Made by a program: the position numbers and the translations under genes. Below the pieces are notes generated by a model, which did not search any database, was not told the origin of the DNA, and saw nothing but the letters and a program-made list of their open reading frames with translations. From Clostridia bacterium (GTDB taxonomy: Bacteria; Bacillota; Clostridia; Oscillospirales; Acutalibacteraceae), in assembly GCA_017434985.1 (NCBI GenBank), contig JAFSFY010000029.1, positions 1-48,163 of the forward strand: DNA of 48,163 bases, written 5' to 3'. Of the stretch, positions 25,402 through 34,758 are shown piece by piece; positions within the stretch are counted from its first letter, which is position 1; every line of letters begins with the position of its first letter.

Positions 25402-27228
25402 ATGAAAACACGAGAAAATTTGCGCAACATTGCCATCATTGCCCACGTGGACCACGGTAAGACAACGCTGGTGGACCAAATGCTTCACCAAAGCGGCGTG
25501 TTCCGCGACAACGAGCAGGTGGCGGAGCGCGTGATGGATTCCAACGACTTGGAAAAAGAACGCGGCATTACCATCTTGTCCAAAAACACGGCGGTGATGT
25601 ACAACGGCACCAAGATCAACATTGTGGATACCCCCGGTCACGCCGATTTCGGCGGTGAGGTGGAGCGTATCCTGATGATGGTGGACGGCGTGCTCTTGCT
25701 GGTGGATGCGTTTGAGGGATGTATGCCGCAAACCCGTTTCGTGCTGAAAAAAGCGCTCGGTCTCGGCAAACGGCCCGTCGTGGTCATCAACAAGATCGAC
25801 CGTGACGGTGCCCGCCCCGATGAAGTGATCGACGAACTGCTGGATTTGTTTATCGAACTCGGTGCCGACGAAGATCAACTGGATTTCCCCGTGGTGTACG
25901 CGTCGGGTCGCGACGGCTATGCCTCCACCGATCCCACGGTGCGGGAGGGGACGATGCAACCGTTGTTCGAAGCCATTTTGCAACACGTACCGGCACCGCA
26001 CGGCGATATGGATGGCCCGCTGCAAATTTTGTTTTCCAACATTGACTACGATGATTACGTCGGCCGTATCGGCGTGGGTCGCGTGGAGCGCGGCTCGGTC
26101 AAAAACGGACAGTTTGTTACCTTGTGTCGCGCCGACGGTACGACGGTGAATGCCCGCATCGGTAAATTGTATCAATTTGAGGGATTGCATCGCGTGGAAT
26201 ACGAAACCGCCTCGCTGGGCGATCTGGTGGCGGTAACGGGTATAACCGACCTCAACATCGGCGAGACTGCGTGTGATCCCGCGTGTCCCGAAGCGTTGCC
26301 GTTTGTTCGCATCGACGAGCCGACCATTTCGATGGTGTTTATGGTCAACAACAGCCCCTTTGCGGGAAAAGAAGGCAAATACGTCACCTCGCGCAATCTC
26401 CGCGACCGTCTGTTCAAAGAGGTGGAGACCAACGTGAGTATGCGAGTGCGTGAGACCGATTCCACCGATGCCTTTGAGGTGTCGGGGCGCGGCGAACTGC
26501 ACCTCTCGGTGCTCATCGAAACGATGCGCCGCCAAGGGTATGAGTTTGCGGTTAGCCGTCCGCAGGTCATTTACAAGCAGGACGAGAACGGACAACTGCT
26601 TGAGCCGATGGAACTGTTGATGATCGAGGTGCCCGAAAATTACGTGGGTGCCGTGATGGAAAAACTCGGCTCCCGCAAAGCGGAGATCGTCAATATGGGT
26701 ACGCGCGATACGGGTATCAGCCATCTCGAATTTCGCATTCCGTCCCGCGGGTTGATGGGCTATCGTCAACAATTCCTCACCGATACCAACGGCAACGGGA
26801 TTATGAACAGCATTTTTGACGGATATGAGCCGTTTAAGGGAGAGATCCCCCAACGTGTACAAGGGTCGCTCGTCGTGTTTGAAACGGGCGAGACCAGCAG
26901 TTACGGTCTGTTTAACGCGCAGGATCGCGGCGCGTTGTTTGTGGGTCCCGCTGTTCCCGTGTATGAGGGAATGATCGTCGGCGAATCCCCCAAAAGTGAG
27001 GATATTGTGGTCAACGTGTGCAAGAAAAAACACGTGACCAATATGCGTGCCTCCGGCTCGGATGAGGCGCTGCGCCTTACCCCTCCGACGGTGTTGTCGC
27101 TTGAGCAATCGCTTGAATTTATCAACGACGACGAGCTCGTTGAAGTAACGCCGAAAAACATTCGATTGCGCAAACGGATCCTATCCAAGGAGCAACGAAT
27201 GAAAGAGTATTCCAAGCGGAAAGGATGA
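25402..27228 (+). CDS. typA: Ribosome-associated translational GTPase TypA/BipA
   Basis: An EF-G-like GTPase that binds the ribosome and helps late 50S assembly and stress adaptation, especially in the cold. It has 608 residues. G1 is [10 protein letters not shown], the switch region includes ERGITI, G3 is DTPGHADF and G4 is NKID. A beta-barrel domain, two EF-G III/V-like domains and the BipA-specific C-terminal domain follow (about 490-608). No residues appear missing. comEC starts 7 nt after its stop. Confidence 0.96.
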   Translation: MKTRENLRNIAIIAHVDHGKTTLVDQMLHQSGVFRDNEQVAERVMDSNDLEKERGITILSKNTAVMYNGTKINIVDTPGHADFGGEVERILMMVDGVLLLVDAFEGCMPQTRFVLKKALGLGKRPVVVINKIDRDGARPDEVIDELLDLFIELGADEDQLDFPVVYASGRDGYASTDPTVREGTMQPLFEAILQHVPAPHGDMDGPLQILFSNIDYDDYVGRIGVGRVERGSVKNGQFVTLCRADGTTVNARIGKLYQFEGLHRVEYETASLGDLVAVTGITDLNIGETACDPACPEALPFVRIDEPTISMVFMVNNSPFAGKEGKYVTSRNLRDRLFKEVETNVSMRVRETDSTDAFEVSGRGELHLSVLIETMRRQGYEFAVSRPQVIYKQDENGQLLEPMELLMIEVPENYVGAVMEKLGSRKAEIVNMGTRDTGISHLEFRIPSRGLMGYRQQFLTDTNGNGIMNSIFDGYEPFKGEIPQRVQGSLVVFETGETSSYGLFNAQDRGALFVGPAVPVYEGMIVGESPKSEDIVVNVCKKKHVTNMRASGSDEALRLTPPTVLSLEQSLEFINDDELVEVTPKNIRLRKRILSKEQRMKEYSKRKG

Positions 27229-27235
27229 GCCGTTC

Positions 27236-29389
27236 GTGACTCGCCCTTGTTGGTACATAGGGATTGCACTATTGATTGGTTGTTTGATCGGTATGTGGTT
27301 GCCGACCAACGCCTTGATCATTACGGCGATTGGATTACTGATAATGGTTATCGCAATGGCGGTGCCGCTGTTGCGGCACCGCCGTGCGTTATTTCTGTCT
27401 TTGGTCGGGTTATGTGCCGCCTTTGTTTCTTTGGCGATCGTGCAAGTCGGTGTGTATCTGCCGCTTACCTACCGTGTGGGGGAAACGGTATCCGTTACGG
27501 CACGTGCACGCGAACAACACGGTTATGTTTCTCTCACCGTTACCGACGGAGAGTTGCCAAAGGGTATGCGCTTGCAACTATGGAATTATGATTCCTCTCG
27601 TGTTCCCGAGGCGTATGATCGAGTGGAAGGCACCTTCGTTTTATGTGATTACGGAGAACAAGGCCTTTCGTTGATGCAGCGAAAGGCCGGTGGTATTTGG
27701 TTTGCACTCAAGCCGAAAGAAATGGCGATTTCTGAGGGAAATACGCCGTGGTACGCTTGGTTCGATCGACTGCGTGAGCAAGCCGTGATCAAGATAAACG
27801 CGTATCTGTCGGGTGACGTGGCAGCCTTGGTGACGGGTATTTGTTTTGGCGCCGATGCATCGTTGTCGGAGCAAGCAAAATCCAATTTCCGCGTCAGTGG
27901 TATCTACCATTTGTTTTCAGTTTCGGGTTTTCACATGGCGTTTTTGTCACAAGCGTTTTTGTGGTTGCTGACGCGCTTGCGTCTTTCCCGCTTTTGGCGT
28001 GCGCCGCTTACGATCGCGGCAGTTCTCTTCTTTATGTTGCTTGTCGGATGCGAAGTGGCGGTGATCCGCTCGGGCATTTTGTGTATTGCCGTTTTGCTGG
28101 GCGGTTGTTTCCGCCGTCAAGCCGATACGCGCAATTCGTTGGGATTTGCCCTCATCGTGCTGTTGATCGGTTCGCCGTTTGCGGCGTACGACGTGGGCTT
28201 GTTGCTTTCGTTTTTTGCCACGTTTGGATTGGTGGTACTCTCACCGCTTATCACGCGTGTGGCAAGCGGGTGGATGGGCGAGACTGCGCGCGAGAATGCA
28301 CCACTCTTGGCGAAAGGATACGATCGGTTGGTAAAAGCCGTGGCACTGACCATTTCCGCCACCGTCGCAACCGCCCCAATCTCACTGGTTTATTTTGGGG
28401 AGATCTCGTTGGCGGCGGTGGTGGGTAACCTGCTCACGTCGATCCCTTCTTCGGCGTTGTTGGTGTGCGGCTTTTTGGCGGTATTGTGCGTCGGTCCGCT
28501 GTTGCAACCGTTGGCGGTCGTATTTTTCTTCGTTGTCGGGCAATTTTCGCAATATTTGTTGTGGATATCCGAAAAAATTTCAAAAATTCCGTTTGTTACG
28601 GTTGCCATAACTACCCCTTATCTGTTATTATGGATAATGGGAGCGGCAATTATGGTGATTGTCGGGTACATTTTCTTTCGCCGCAAAGGCGTGGCCGTTG
28701 CGGCAATCGCAGGTGCACTTGCCTTGGTCGTGTCGGTCGGCACGCATACGGTCTTTATGCGCGGTGTTGCCACACTTACCGTCCTGCCCACGCAGAATGA
28801 CGTGGCTTTTTGCGTACAGTATGAGGACACGACCGTTCTCGTTTGCGCACCCACGCGAACCAACAGTCTTCGTAAAATGAAAACCGCCTTACAACTCGCA
28901 GGTCTTCGGCATGTGGATGTGTTGCTTGTTCCGTTTGGAAACGAAAACACGTTGCTTACCATGCTTTCGCAATGGGGAGACGTGTTGGACGATGCGCAAT
29001 TATGGTATGCCGATGAGACGAAATGGATGAGTCCGTATTTTGAAACCGCGGCGGCGCTGCCTGAAACGTCCGCTTTGACGATCAACGGGATCGCTTGTCG
29101 CCGTTACGGGCAACAACTGCACGTGTCGGTACGGCAAACGGATGTGCTGTGTTGCCTGACCGATGAGGCGGTGCGCACACTTCCGCCGGAATTGTGCCAA
29201 AGTGAAGTGGTCATCTTTGGAAGTGCGGTGCCGAAAGACGCGTTGTTACTGCAAGCGAACGTTGGCTTTTTGCAAGCGACATCGGATACGGTGCCATCAC
29301 CGTCGCTGTACGGTGTTGAGCGTCTGTTGACGGTGGGGCAGGAGCGGATACGCATTGCCACAAGAGGTATCGGGGATATTTCATATTAA
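27236..29389 (+). CDS. comEC: ComEC/Rec2-family DNA uptake channel, C-terminal domain degenerate
   Basis: A multi-pass membrane protein of 717 residues. The competence domain (about 170-480) holds LVTGICFGADASLSEQAKSNFRVSGIYHLFSVSGFHMAFLSQ-type sequence, the family hallmark (in parts, IYHLFSVSGFH). About ten membrane helices surround it. In the usual protein a metallo-beta-lactamase-like nuclease domain follows. Here the C-terminal 200 residues have the right length and place, but no HxHxDH metal motif is visible, so nuclease activity is doubtful. ComEC carries incoming single-stranded DNA across the membrane. The start is GTG 27236, 10 nt after AAGGA. No other competence genes are near. Confidence 0.85.
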   Translation: MTRPCWYIGIALLIGCLIGMWLPTNALIITAIGLLIMVIAMAVPLLRHRRALFLSLVGLCAAFVSLAIVQVGVYLPLTYRVGETVSVTARAREQHGYVSLTVTDGELPKGMRLQLWNYDSSRVPEAYDRVEGTFVLCDYGEQGLSLMQRKAGGIWFALKPKEMAISEGNTPWYAWFDRLREQAVIKINAYLSGDVAALVTGICFGADASLSEQAKSNFRVSGIYHLFSVSGFHMAFLSQAFLWLLTRLRLSRFWRAPLTIAAVLFFMLLVGCEVAVIRSGILCIAVLLGGCFRRQADTRNSLGFALIVLLIGSPFAAYDVGLLLSFFATFGLVVLSPLITRVASGWMGETARENAPLLAKGYDRLVKAVALTISATVATAPISLVYFGEISLAAVVGNLLTSIPSSALLVCGFLAVLCVGPLLQPLAVVFFFVVGQFSQYLLWISEKISKIPFVTVAITTPYLLLWIMGAAIMVIVGYIFFRRKGVAVAAIAGALALVVSVGTHTVFMRGVATLTVLPTQNDVAFCVQYEDTTVLVCAPTRTNSLRKMKTALQLAGLRHVDVLLVPFGNENTLLTMLSQWGDVLDDAQLWYADETKWMSPYFETAAALPETSALTINGIACRRYGQQLHVSVRQTDVLCCLTDEAVRTLPPELCQSEVVIFGSAVPKDALLLQANVGFLQATSDTVPSPSLYGVERLLTVGQERIRIATRGIGDISY

Positions 29390-29397
29390 CAACGGAT

Positions 29398-29453
29398 GAG
29401 CAGAAATCCGTCCTGACAAAACGGTGTTCGGGTTTATCTGCTCACCCTAAGGG
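29398..29453 (+). other. Stable hairpin in the comEC-holA gap
   Basis: GAGCAGA AATCCG (29398-29410) pairs with CGGGTT-ta-TCTGCTC (29439-29453), about 13 bp with a 2-nt bulge and a long loop. No T run follows, so it is not a simple terminator. It lies just upstream of the GGGAGGG ribosome site of holA. Confidence 0.5.
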
Positions 29454-29463
29454 AGGGCTTTGT

Positions 29464-30513
29464 ATGGTGTTGAGCGAACAGGAATTCAAGCAACATCTCA
29501 AAAGCGAACAACCGGCACGAGTCTATGTGTTGTACGGGGAAGAGAGTTATCTCACCTCGCACTATGCCGAACAGCTGATCCGTATGGCGGGCGGTCGCTC
29601 GGGTGATCCGTTGGCAGAATTCAATTTCCAAAAATTTGACGGACAGGAGTGCCCGTTTGATATCATCGAAGAAGCGGCAGAATCCCTGCCGCTGATGGCG
29701 GATCGCAAGTGTGTCGTGGTGCAGAATTGCGACGTTGCGTCGTCGGCAATTTTTGAACGTGCGATGGCATTGGTGGCCGACCCTCCCGAAGAGACGGTGC
29801 TCATTTTTTGGATGAGCACGATGTTTAACGACGGCAAAAAATCCGCTCGTTTGAAACAATTTTTAGACGCGGTGGACAAGGTGGGCGTGTGTGCCGAATT
29901 TCCGCGCAAAAGCACCGAAGATATCGTGCGCTTGTTGTGCTCGGGTGCGGGTCGTCGCGGTTGTCTCATGAAACCCGACGTGGCGCGCCGCTTGATTGAA
30001 CAGTGCGGTAACGATTTGAATCTTCTTCTCAATGAGTTGGACAAATTGTGCGCCGTGGCCGGTAACAACGAGATCACCCCCATCATTTTGGATCAGGTGG
30101 CGATCAAGAACCTCAACGCGCAAGCGTATGAACTCTCCAACGCCATTTTGCAACAACACTACGAAAAGGCGTATCTGATTTTGCATCGTCTGTTTGCGTG
30201 CCGTGCCGAACCGGTGGCGGTGCTTGGCGCATTGTCGTCGGCATATGCCGACTTATACCGCGCCAAAGTGGCTTCGGCGGGCGGCGTGCAAGCGCAGACG
30301 TTGGTCGAAGAATTTGACTATAAAGGCAAGGTGTTTCGCTTAAAATACGCGTCGCGTGACTGCAGTCGCCTCTCGCTTGATTCGTTGCGCGAGAGTTTGG
30401 ATATTTTGGCGCAAGCCGACCGCCGCTTAAAATCGTCGTCGGCTGACAAAAAGACGGTGTTGGAAGAGACGGCCGCCAAGCTGATCGTTACCGCCAAATT
30501 GGGGCGTTCGTGA
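29464..30513 (+). CDS. holA: DNA polymerase III delta subunit
   Basis: The clamp-loader subunit that opens the beta clamp. It has 349 residues. The N-terminal AAA+-like domain begins with YVLYGEESYLTSHYAEQL, typical of HolA, and lacks a Walker A lysine, as expected for delta. The later VGVCAEFPRKSTEDIVRLL and the helical C-terminal collar domain (about 215-345) fit. A comEC-holA order is common in Firmicutes. GGGAGGG lies upstream of ATG 29464. It overlaps the next gene by one base (TGATG). Confidence 0.92.
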   Translation: MVLSEQEFKQHLKSEQPARVYVLYGEESYLTSHYAEQLIRMAGGRSGDPLAEFNFQKFDGQECPFDIIEEAAESLPLMADRKCVVVQNCDVASSAIFERAMALVADPPEETVLIFWMSTMFNDGKKSARLKQFLDAVDKVGVCAEFPRKSTEDIVRLLCSGAGRRGCLMKPDVARRLIEQCGNDLNLLLNELDKLCAVAGNNEITPIILDQVAIKNLNAQAYELSNAILQQHYEKAYLILHRLFACRAEPVAVLGALSSAYADLYRAKVASAGGVQAQTLVEEFDYKGKVFRLKYASRDCSRLSLDSLRESLDILAQADRRLKSSSADKKTVLEETAAKLIVTAKLGRS

Positions 30514-31112
30514 TGACACCGATCAAAATACGCGAAGCGATCGTCGTTGAGGGGCGGTATGACGCGGCGCGGTTGCGCTCTGTGGTGGATACCACCGTGG
30601 TGGAAACGGGTGGTTTTTCGCTTTTTCGTGATCGGGAAACGGTGACGTTGCTGCGAAAACTGGCCGCCGCACGCGGACTGATTGTGTTGACGGACAGCGA
30701 TGCCGCCGGTTTTGTTATCCGTGATCATATCAGCGGTTGCTTGCCGAAAGAACACGTGAAGCATGCCTACGTGCCGGAGATTGCAGGGAAAGAACGGCGT
30801 AAGCCCAAACCCTCGGCGGAGGGATTGTTGGGGGTTGAGGGCATCGACGGGGAAATCATCGTTGAAGCGTTGTTGCGCGCCGGTGCTACCGTAGAAGGGG
30901 AGAACGGCTATGTCGTACCGCCGCCGTTTCTCACCAAAGCACGCTTGTACGAAGACGGGCTTGTCGGACGCGAAAACAGTGCGGTGTTGCGAGAAGCGTT
31001 GCTTTGTGCCTTGGGTCTGCCGCACCGCTTATCCACCAATCGGTTGATAGAAGCGGTGAACGCCCTGTGCAGCGAAGAGGATTATCAAAGATTACTCCAA
31101 ACGCTCCGTTGA
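30513..31112 (+). CDS. rnmV: Ribonuclease M5
   Basis: A Toprim-domain endonuclease that matures 5S rRNA in Gram-positive bacteria. It has 199 residues from ATG 30513 (200 from an in-frame GTG at 30510). Toprim catalytic elements are visible: VVEGRYDAAR with the catalytic Glu, and LTDSDAAG with the Asp pair. A conserved C-terminal part follows. It is normally found beside rsmA (ksgA), which is absent here. It overlaps holA by one base, so the two are translationally linked. A terminator starts within its last codons. Confidence 0.9.
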   Translation: MTPIKIREAIVVEGRYDAARLRSVVDTTVVETGGFSLFRDRETVTLLRKLAAARGLIVLTDSDAAGFVIRDHISGCLPKEHVKHAYVPEIAGKERRKPKPSAEGLLGVEGIDGEIIVEALLRAGATVEGENGYVVPPPFLTKARLYEDGLVGRENSAVLREALLCALGLPHRLSTNRLIEAVNALCSEEDYQRLLQTLR

Positions 31113-31126
31113 CGGGGCGTTTTTTG
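31101..31126 (+). terminator. Terminator after rnmV
   Basis: ACGCTCCG (31101-31108) and CGGGGCGT (31113-31120) form an 8-bp stem with loop TTGA and one G-U pair, followed by a T run. The 5' arm lies in the last codons of rnmV. Confidence 0.85.
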
Positions 31127-31165
31127 TATAAAACTTTCAAAAATGTTATTTTTATGTGTTTTTAA

Positions 31166-31194
31166 TTGACTTTTTCTTCGAAAAAAGGTAAAAT
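31166..31194 (+). promoter_or_regulatory. Promoter of the xpt-bmp operon
   Basis: TTGACT (31166-31171) and TAAAAT (31189-31194) with a 17-bp spacer. The leader to xpt is only about 38 nt, too short for a purine riboswitch. Confidence 0.7.
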
Positions 31195-31238
31195 TAAATC
31201 GTATTTTTGGATATTGTCGAAGATGAGGAGAGAAAACG

Positions 31239-31811
31239 ATGAAACTGTTGGAAGAACGGATCGTAAAAGACGGATTGCTCGGCACGGGTAACGTTCTCAA
31301 AGTGGATAGTTTTCTCAACCACCAGATCGATGTGGCGTTTGTTAGCCAACTCGGTCAAGAATTCAAGCGCTTATTTCACGACTGCGATGTCAACAAGATT
31401 CTGACGATCGAAGCCTCCGGCATCGGTATCGCTTGTTTGGCGGCGCAGTATTTTTCTGTCCCGGTGGTGTTTGCCAAAAAATCCAAAACGCGCAACATTT
31501 CGGGTGACGTGTATACCGCCACGGTGGAATCTTACACGCACGGTATCATCAACACCATTTTGGTGAGCAAGCGCTTCATCGGTCCTGAAGACCGCATTTT
31601 GATCATTGACGATTTTTTGGCAAACGGTGCCGCGCTGGAAGGACTTATCCAATTGGTGCGTGACGCGGGGGCGACCGTGGTTGGTGCCGGTATCGTCATT
31701 GAAAAAGCGTTCCAAGCGGGCGGCGACCGTATTCGCTCGATGGGCGTTCGCGTGGAATCGCTCGCGCGCATCAAGTCGATGGATCCCGAAACGGGCATCG
31801 AATTCATCTAA
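31239..31811 (+). CDS. xpt: Xanthine phosphoribosyltransferase
   Basis: Converts xanthine (often also guanine) plus PRPP to XMP in purine salvage; cytoplasmic. It has 190 residues, the usual length. Motifs visible are MKLLEERI at the N terminus, LTIEASGIGIA, the AKKSKTRNI loop and the PRPP-binding IIDDFLANGAAL. GAGGAGAG precedes ATG 31239. It is followed after 59 nt by a purine-type importer, so uptake and salvage are probably expressed together. The purine riboswitch that commonly controls xpt in Bacilli is not found upstream. Confidence 0.94.
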   Translation: MKLLEERIVKDGLLGTGNVLKVDSFLNHQIDVAFVSQLGQEFKRLFHDCDVNKILTIEASGIGIACLAAQYFSVPVVFAKKSKTRNISGDVYTATVESYTHGIINTILVSKRFIGPEDRILIIDDFLANGAALEGLIQLVRDAGATVVGAGIVIEKAFQAGGDRIRSMGVRVESLARIKSMDPETGIEFI

Positions 31812-31816
31812 CGTTG

Positions 31817-31843
31817 TTACAAATCCGCGACAAGCGGTTGTAA
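31817..31843 (+). other. Intercistronic hairpin, xpt-bmp
   Basis: TTACAA (31817-31822) plus CCGC (31825-31828) pair with GCGG plus TTGTAA (31834-31843); a 2-nt bulge and a 5-nt loop complete it. It has no T run and sits upstream of the GGAGGG ribosome site of the lipoprotein gene. Possibly an mRNA-stability element. Confidence 0.4.
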
Positions 31844-31870
31844 AAGTAAAAAATTACGGAGGGAAAACAC

Positions 31871-33064
31871 ATGAAAAAGATCCTGGCGCTTCTTCTTGCT
31901 GTGCTCATGATCGTGGGCCTCGTTGCTTGCGGCGAGAAACCGAACGATGACAAACAAGAAGAAAAAATGAAGGTTGGTTTCATCTTCTTGCACGATGAAA
32001 ACTCCACCTACGACAAGAACTTCATCGACGCCGCTGTGGAAGCGTGCAAAAACATGGGCGTGGAGATGGTTCAAAAAACCCAAATCCCCGAAGACAGCAA
32101 ATGCTATGATGCGGCTGTGGAATTGGTCGAAGTCGAAGGCTGCGACATCGTGTTCGGCGATAGCTTCGGTCACGAGCCCTACCTCATCCAAGCTGCCGAA
32201 GAGTATCCGGACGTTGAGTTCTGCCACGCCACCGGCACGCAAGCTCACACTTCCGAGCTCAAAAACATCCACAACGCGTTTGCGTCCATCTACCAAGGCC
32301 GCTATTTGGCGGGCGTGGTTGCCGGTCTCAAACTCAAAGAGATGATGGATGCGGATGACAAAATCGTTCCCAAAATGGGCTATGTCGGCGCTTTCACTTT
32401 CGCGGAAGTGATGTCCGGCTACACCTCGTTCTACCTCGGTGCGAAATCCATCGTTCCGGAAGTGACCATGGACGTTAAGTTCACCGGTTCCTGGTACGAC
32501 GAGACCAAAGAAAAGGAAGCTGCTCAAGCCTTGATCCAAGGCGGTTGCGTGCTCATTAGCCAACACGCTGACTCCATGGGCGCTCCCACCGCTTGCGAAA
32601 ATGCGAAAGTTCCTAACGTGTCCTACAACGGCTCCACCGCCGCTGCTTGCCCCGAAACCTTCCTCGTGTCTTCGCGCATCAACTGGGTGCCGTACTTCGA
32701 GTACATGATCACCTGCGTGAAAGAAGGCAAAGAGATCGATAAAGACTGGGTTGGCACGCTGGACAACGGCGCTGTGAAACTCACCGAGCTTGGCAAAAAC
32801 GTGGCCGCCGGCACTGCCGAAAAATTGGCCGCTGTGGAAGCCGGTCTCAAAGACGGCAGCATCAACGTGTTCGATACCGCGAACTTCACCGTGAAGGGTG
32901 AGAAGCTCACCTCCTACATGGCGGACGTGGACTACGATGCGGACTTCACCAAAGATACCGAAGCCATCGAAAACGGCATCTTCTACGAATCCAAACATCG
33001 TTCGGGCCCCTATTTCGATATCGAAATCGACGGCATCACGCTGCTTGACAGAAACTACGGCTAA
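31871..33064 (+). CDS. BMP-family substrate-binding lipoprotein (nucleoside/purine importer)
   Basis: The extracellular binding component of a BmpA/NupN-type ABC importer, 397 residues. A signal peptide ends in the lipobox LVAC (Cys20), anchoring it to the membrane. The rest is the two-lobed periplasmic-binding fold: KVGFIFLHDENSTYD starts lobe one, and the conserved FGDSFGHEP and ADSMGAPTACE are visible. Family members bind nucleosides, and some bind riboflavin or other ligands. The adjacent xpt favours a purine nucleoside or base. It is separated from the ATPase by 134 nt holding strong hairpins, as expected for a gene made in excess over its transporter. Codon use looks biased to favoured codons. 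Confidence 0.92.
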   Translation: MKKILALLLAVLMIVGLVACGEKPNDDKQEEKMKVGFIFLHDENSTYDKNFIDAAVEACKNMGVEMVQKTQIPEDSKCYDAAVELVEVEGCDIVFGDSFGHEPYLIQAAEEYPDVEFCHATGTQAHTSELKNIHNAFASIYQGRYLAGVVAGLKLKEMMDADDKIVPKMGYVGAFTFAEVMSGYTSFYLGAKSIVPEVTMDVKFTGSWYDETKEKEAAQALIQGGCVLISQHADSMGAPTACENAKVPNVSYNGSTAAACPETFLVSSRINWVPYFEYMITCVKEGKEIDKDWVGTLDNGAVKLTELGKNVAAGTAEKLAAVEAGLKDGSINVFDTANFTVKGEKLTSYMADVDYDADFTKDTEAIENGIFYESKHRSGPYFDIEIDGITLLDRNYG

Positions 33065-33080
33065 TAACGATTAACACATC

Positions 33081-33114
33081 CGGTGAGGCGGGGCCGTGGA
33101 GCCCCGCCTTACCG
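33081..33114 (+). other. Strong stem-loop after the binding-protein gene
   Basis: CGGTGAGGCGGGGC (33081-33094) pairs with GCCCCGCCTTACCG (33101-33114), 14 bp with one G-U and a 6-nt loop. It has no T run, so it is more likely a 3'-end stabiliser or partial terminator than a full stop. Confidence 0.7.
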
Positions 33115-33134
33115 CTTTGTAGTATTGAGACCTA

Positions 33135-33151
33135 CGGCGACGCGTTCGCCG
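33135..33151 (+). other. Second hairpin before the ATPase gene
   Basis: CGGCGA (33135-33140) and TCGCCG (33146-33151) form a 6-bp stem with loop CGCGT, followed by CAGTTTTG. This is a weak terminator or pausing site. Confidence 0.45.
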
Positions 33152-33198
33152 CAGTTTTGAGTATTACAAGGGGAATATGACACGAGGAGGAACGGTAT

Positions 33199-34758
33199 AT
33201 GAGCACACAGGCGGCAATTGAACTAAAAAACATTTGCAAACGCTTTGGGCCCGTCGTGGCAAACAACAACGTTTGTCTTACGGCAAATCGCGGTGAGATT
33301 TTGTCCATTTTGGGCGAAAACGGCAGCGGTAAGACCACGTTGATGAACATGATCTCCGGCATCTATTTTCCGGACGAAGGTCAGATCTTCATCAACGGGG
33401 AAGAAGCGGTTATTGCCTCGCCGAAAGATGCGTTTGACTACAAGATCGGTATGATCCATCAGCACTTTAAGTTGGTGGACGTCTTTACGGCGACCGAAAA
33501 CATCGTGCTCGGCTTGGATGAAGGCAAATACAACCTCAAAGAAGCCGAGAAGAAGGTGCAAGAGATCTGCGACCTGTACGGCTTTGAACTCGATCCCAAA
33601 AAGAAGATCTACACCATGTCGGTTTCCGAAAAACAAACGGTTGAGATCGTGAAAGTGCTGTACCGTGGTGCGGACATCCTCATTCTGGATGAACCGACCG
33701 CCGTTCTCACCCCGATTGAGATTCGCAAATTGTTTGCGGTTCTCAAAAAAATGAGAGAAGACGGCAAGGTGATCATCATCATCACCCATAAACTTAACGA
33801 AGTGATGGAGATCTCCGATCGCGTATCGGTTCTTCGCAAAGGCGAGTATATCGGCACGGTCAACACGTCGGAAACCAGTGAATCCGAACTCACCGAAATG
33901 ATGGTCGGCAAAAAGATCGACCTGAATATCGAACGCACCCAAAGCGAGAACGTTACCCCTCGTTTGGAGGTGCATCACATTAATTGCTCCAACCGTGAAG
34001 GTCTCAAGGTGTTGGATGACGTTTCGTTTGTTGCCAATGCGGGCGAGATTCTCGGTATTGCGGGTATCGCGGGTTCGGGTCAGCGTGAACTGCTCGAATC
34101 CATTGCCGGTTTGCAAAAGCTGGACAGCGGTGCGGTGTTGTATCGCAACCCCAAAACGGGCAAGATGGACAACCTTGCCACCAAAACACCGTTGCAGATT
34201 CGCGAACTCGGTGTGCGTCTTTCCTTCGTTCCCGAAGACCGTTTGGGTATGGGCCTTGTCGGCAATATGGATATCGTGGACAACATGATGCTCCGTAGTT
34301 ATACCAAAGGTAAGGGCTTGTTCTTGGAACGCAAAGCTCCGCGCGACCTGGCAGAACATATCATTGACGATTTGGAAGTTGTCACCCCCGATGCCAACAC
34401 GCCCGTGCGTCGTCTGTCGGGTGGTAACGTGCAAAAGGTATTGGTCGGTCGTGAAATTGCGGCATCGCCGACCGTGTTGATGGCGGCTTACCCCGTGCGC
34501 GGATTGGATATCAACTCGTCCTATATGATTTACAACTTGCTCAACCAACAGAAAGAACGCGGCGTGGCGGTCATCTTCGTCGGTGAAGACCTTGACGTGT
34601 TGCTCGCCTTGTGTGATCGTATTTTGGTTATCGGTTCCGGCCGTATCACCGGTTTGGTCGATGCGCGCACCGCCACCAAAGAAGAAATCGGTCTGCTTAT
34701 GACCAAAACCGAAGCAATGGCGCAATCCGATGACGAGGGAGGCGAACAAAATGGCTGA
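33199..34758 (+). CDS. ABC importer ATPase with two nucleotide-binding domains (NupO-like)
   Basis: A 519-residue ATPase that energises the BMP-type importer. Domain one (about 1-245) has Walker A GENGSGKTTL, an altered signature SVSEKQTVEI and Walker B ILILDEPTAVL. Domain two (about 255-505) has GIAGSGQREL in place of a true Walker A, signature LSGGNVQK, and AAYPVRGLDI where Walker B should be. Such asymmetry is normal for sugar/nucleoside double-domain ATPases, in which only one site is fully competent. CGAGGAGGAACGG precedes the ATG. It overlaps the first permease by 8 nt. Confidence 0.93.
   Translation: MSTQAAIELKNICKRFGPVVANNNVCLTANRGEILSILGENGSGKTTLMNMISGIYFPDEGQIFINGEEAVIASPKDAFDYKIGMIHQHFKLVDVFTATENIVLGLDEGKYNLKEAEKKVQEICDLYGFELDPKKKIYTMSVSEKQTVEIVKVLYRGADILILDEPTAVLTPIEIRKLFAVLKKMREDGKVIIIITHKLNEVMEISDRVSVLRKGEYIGTVNTSETSESELTEMMVGKKIDLNIERTQSENVTPRLEVHHINCSNREGLKVLDDVSFVANAGEILGIAGIAGSGQRELLESIAGLQKLDSGAVLYRNPKTGKMDNLATKTPLQIRELGVRLSFVPEDRLGMGLVGNMDIVDNMMLRSYTKGKGLFLERKAPRDLAEHIIDDLEVVTPDANTPVRRLSGGNVQKVLVGREIAASPTVLMAAYPVRGLDINSSYMIYNLLNQQKERGVAVIFVGEDLDVLLALCDRILVIGSGRITGLVDARTATKEEIGLLMTKTEAMAQSDDEGGEQNG

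Noticed and set aside
31120-31238. Purine riboswitch before xpt
   Set aside because: Promoter to start codon leaves about 38 nt and no aptamer-like pairing is seen.
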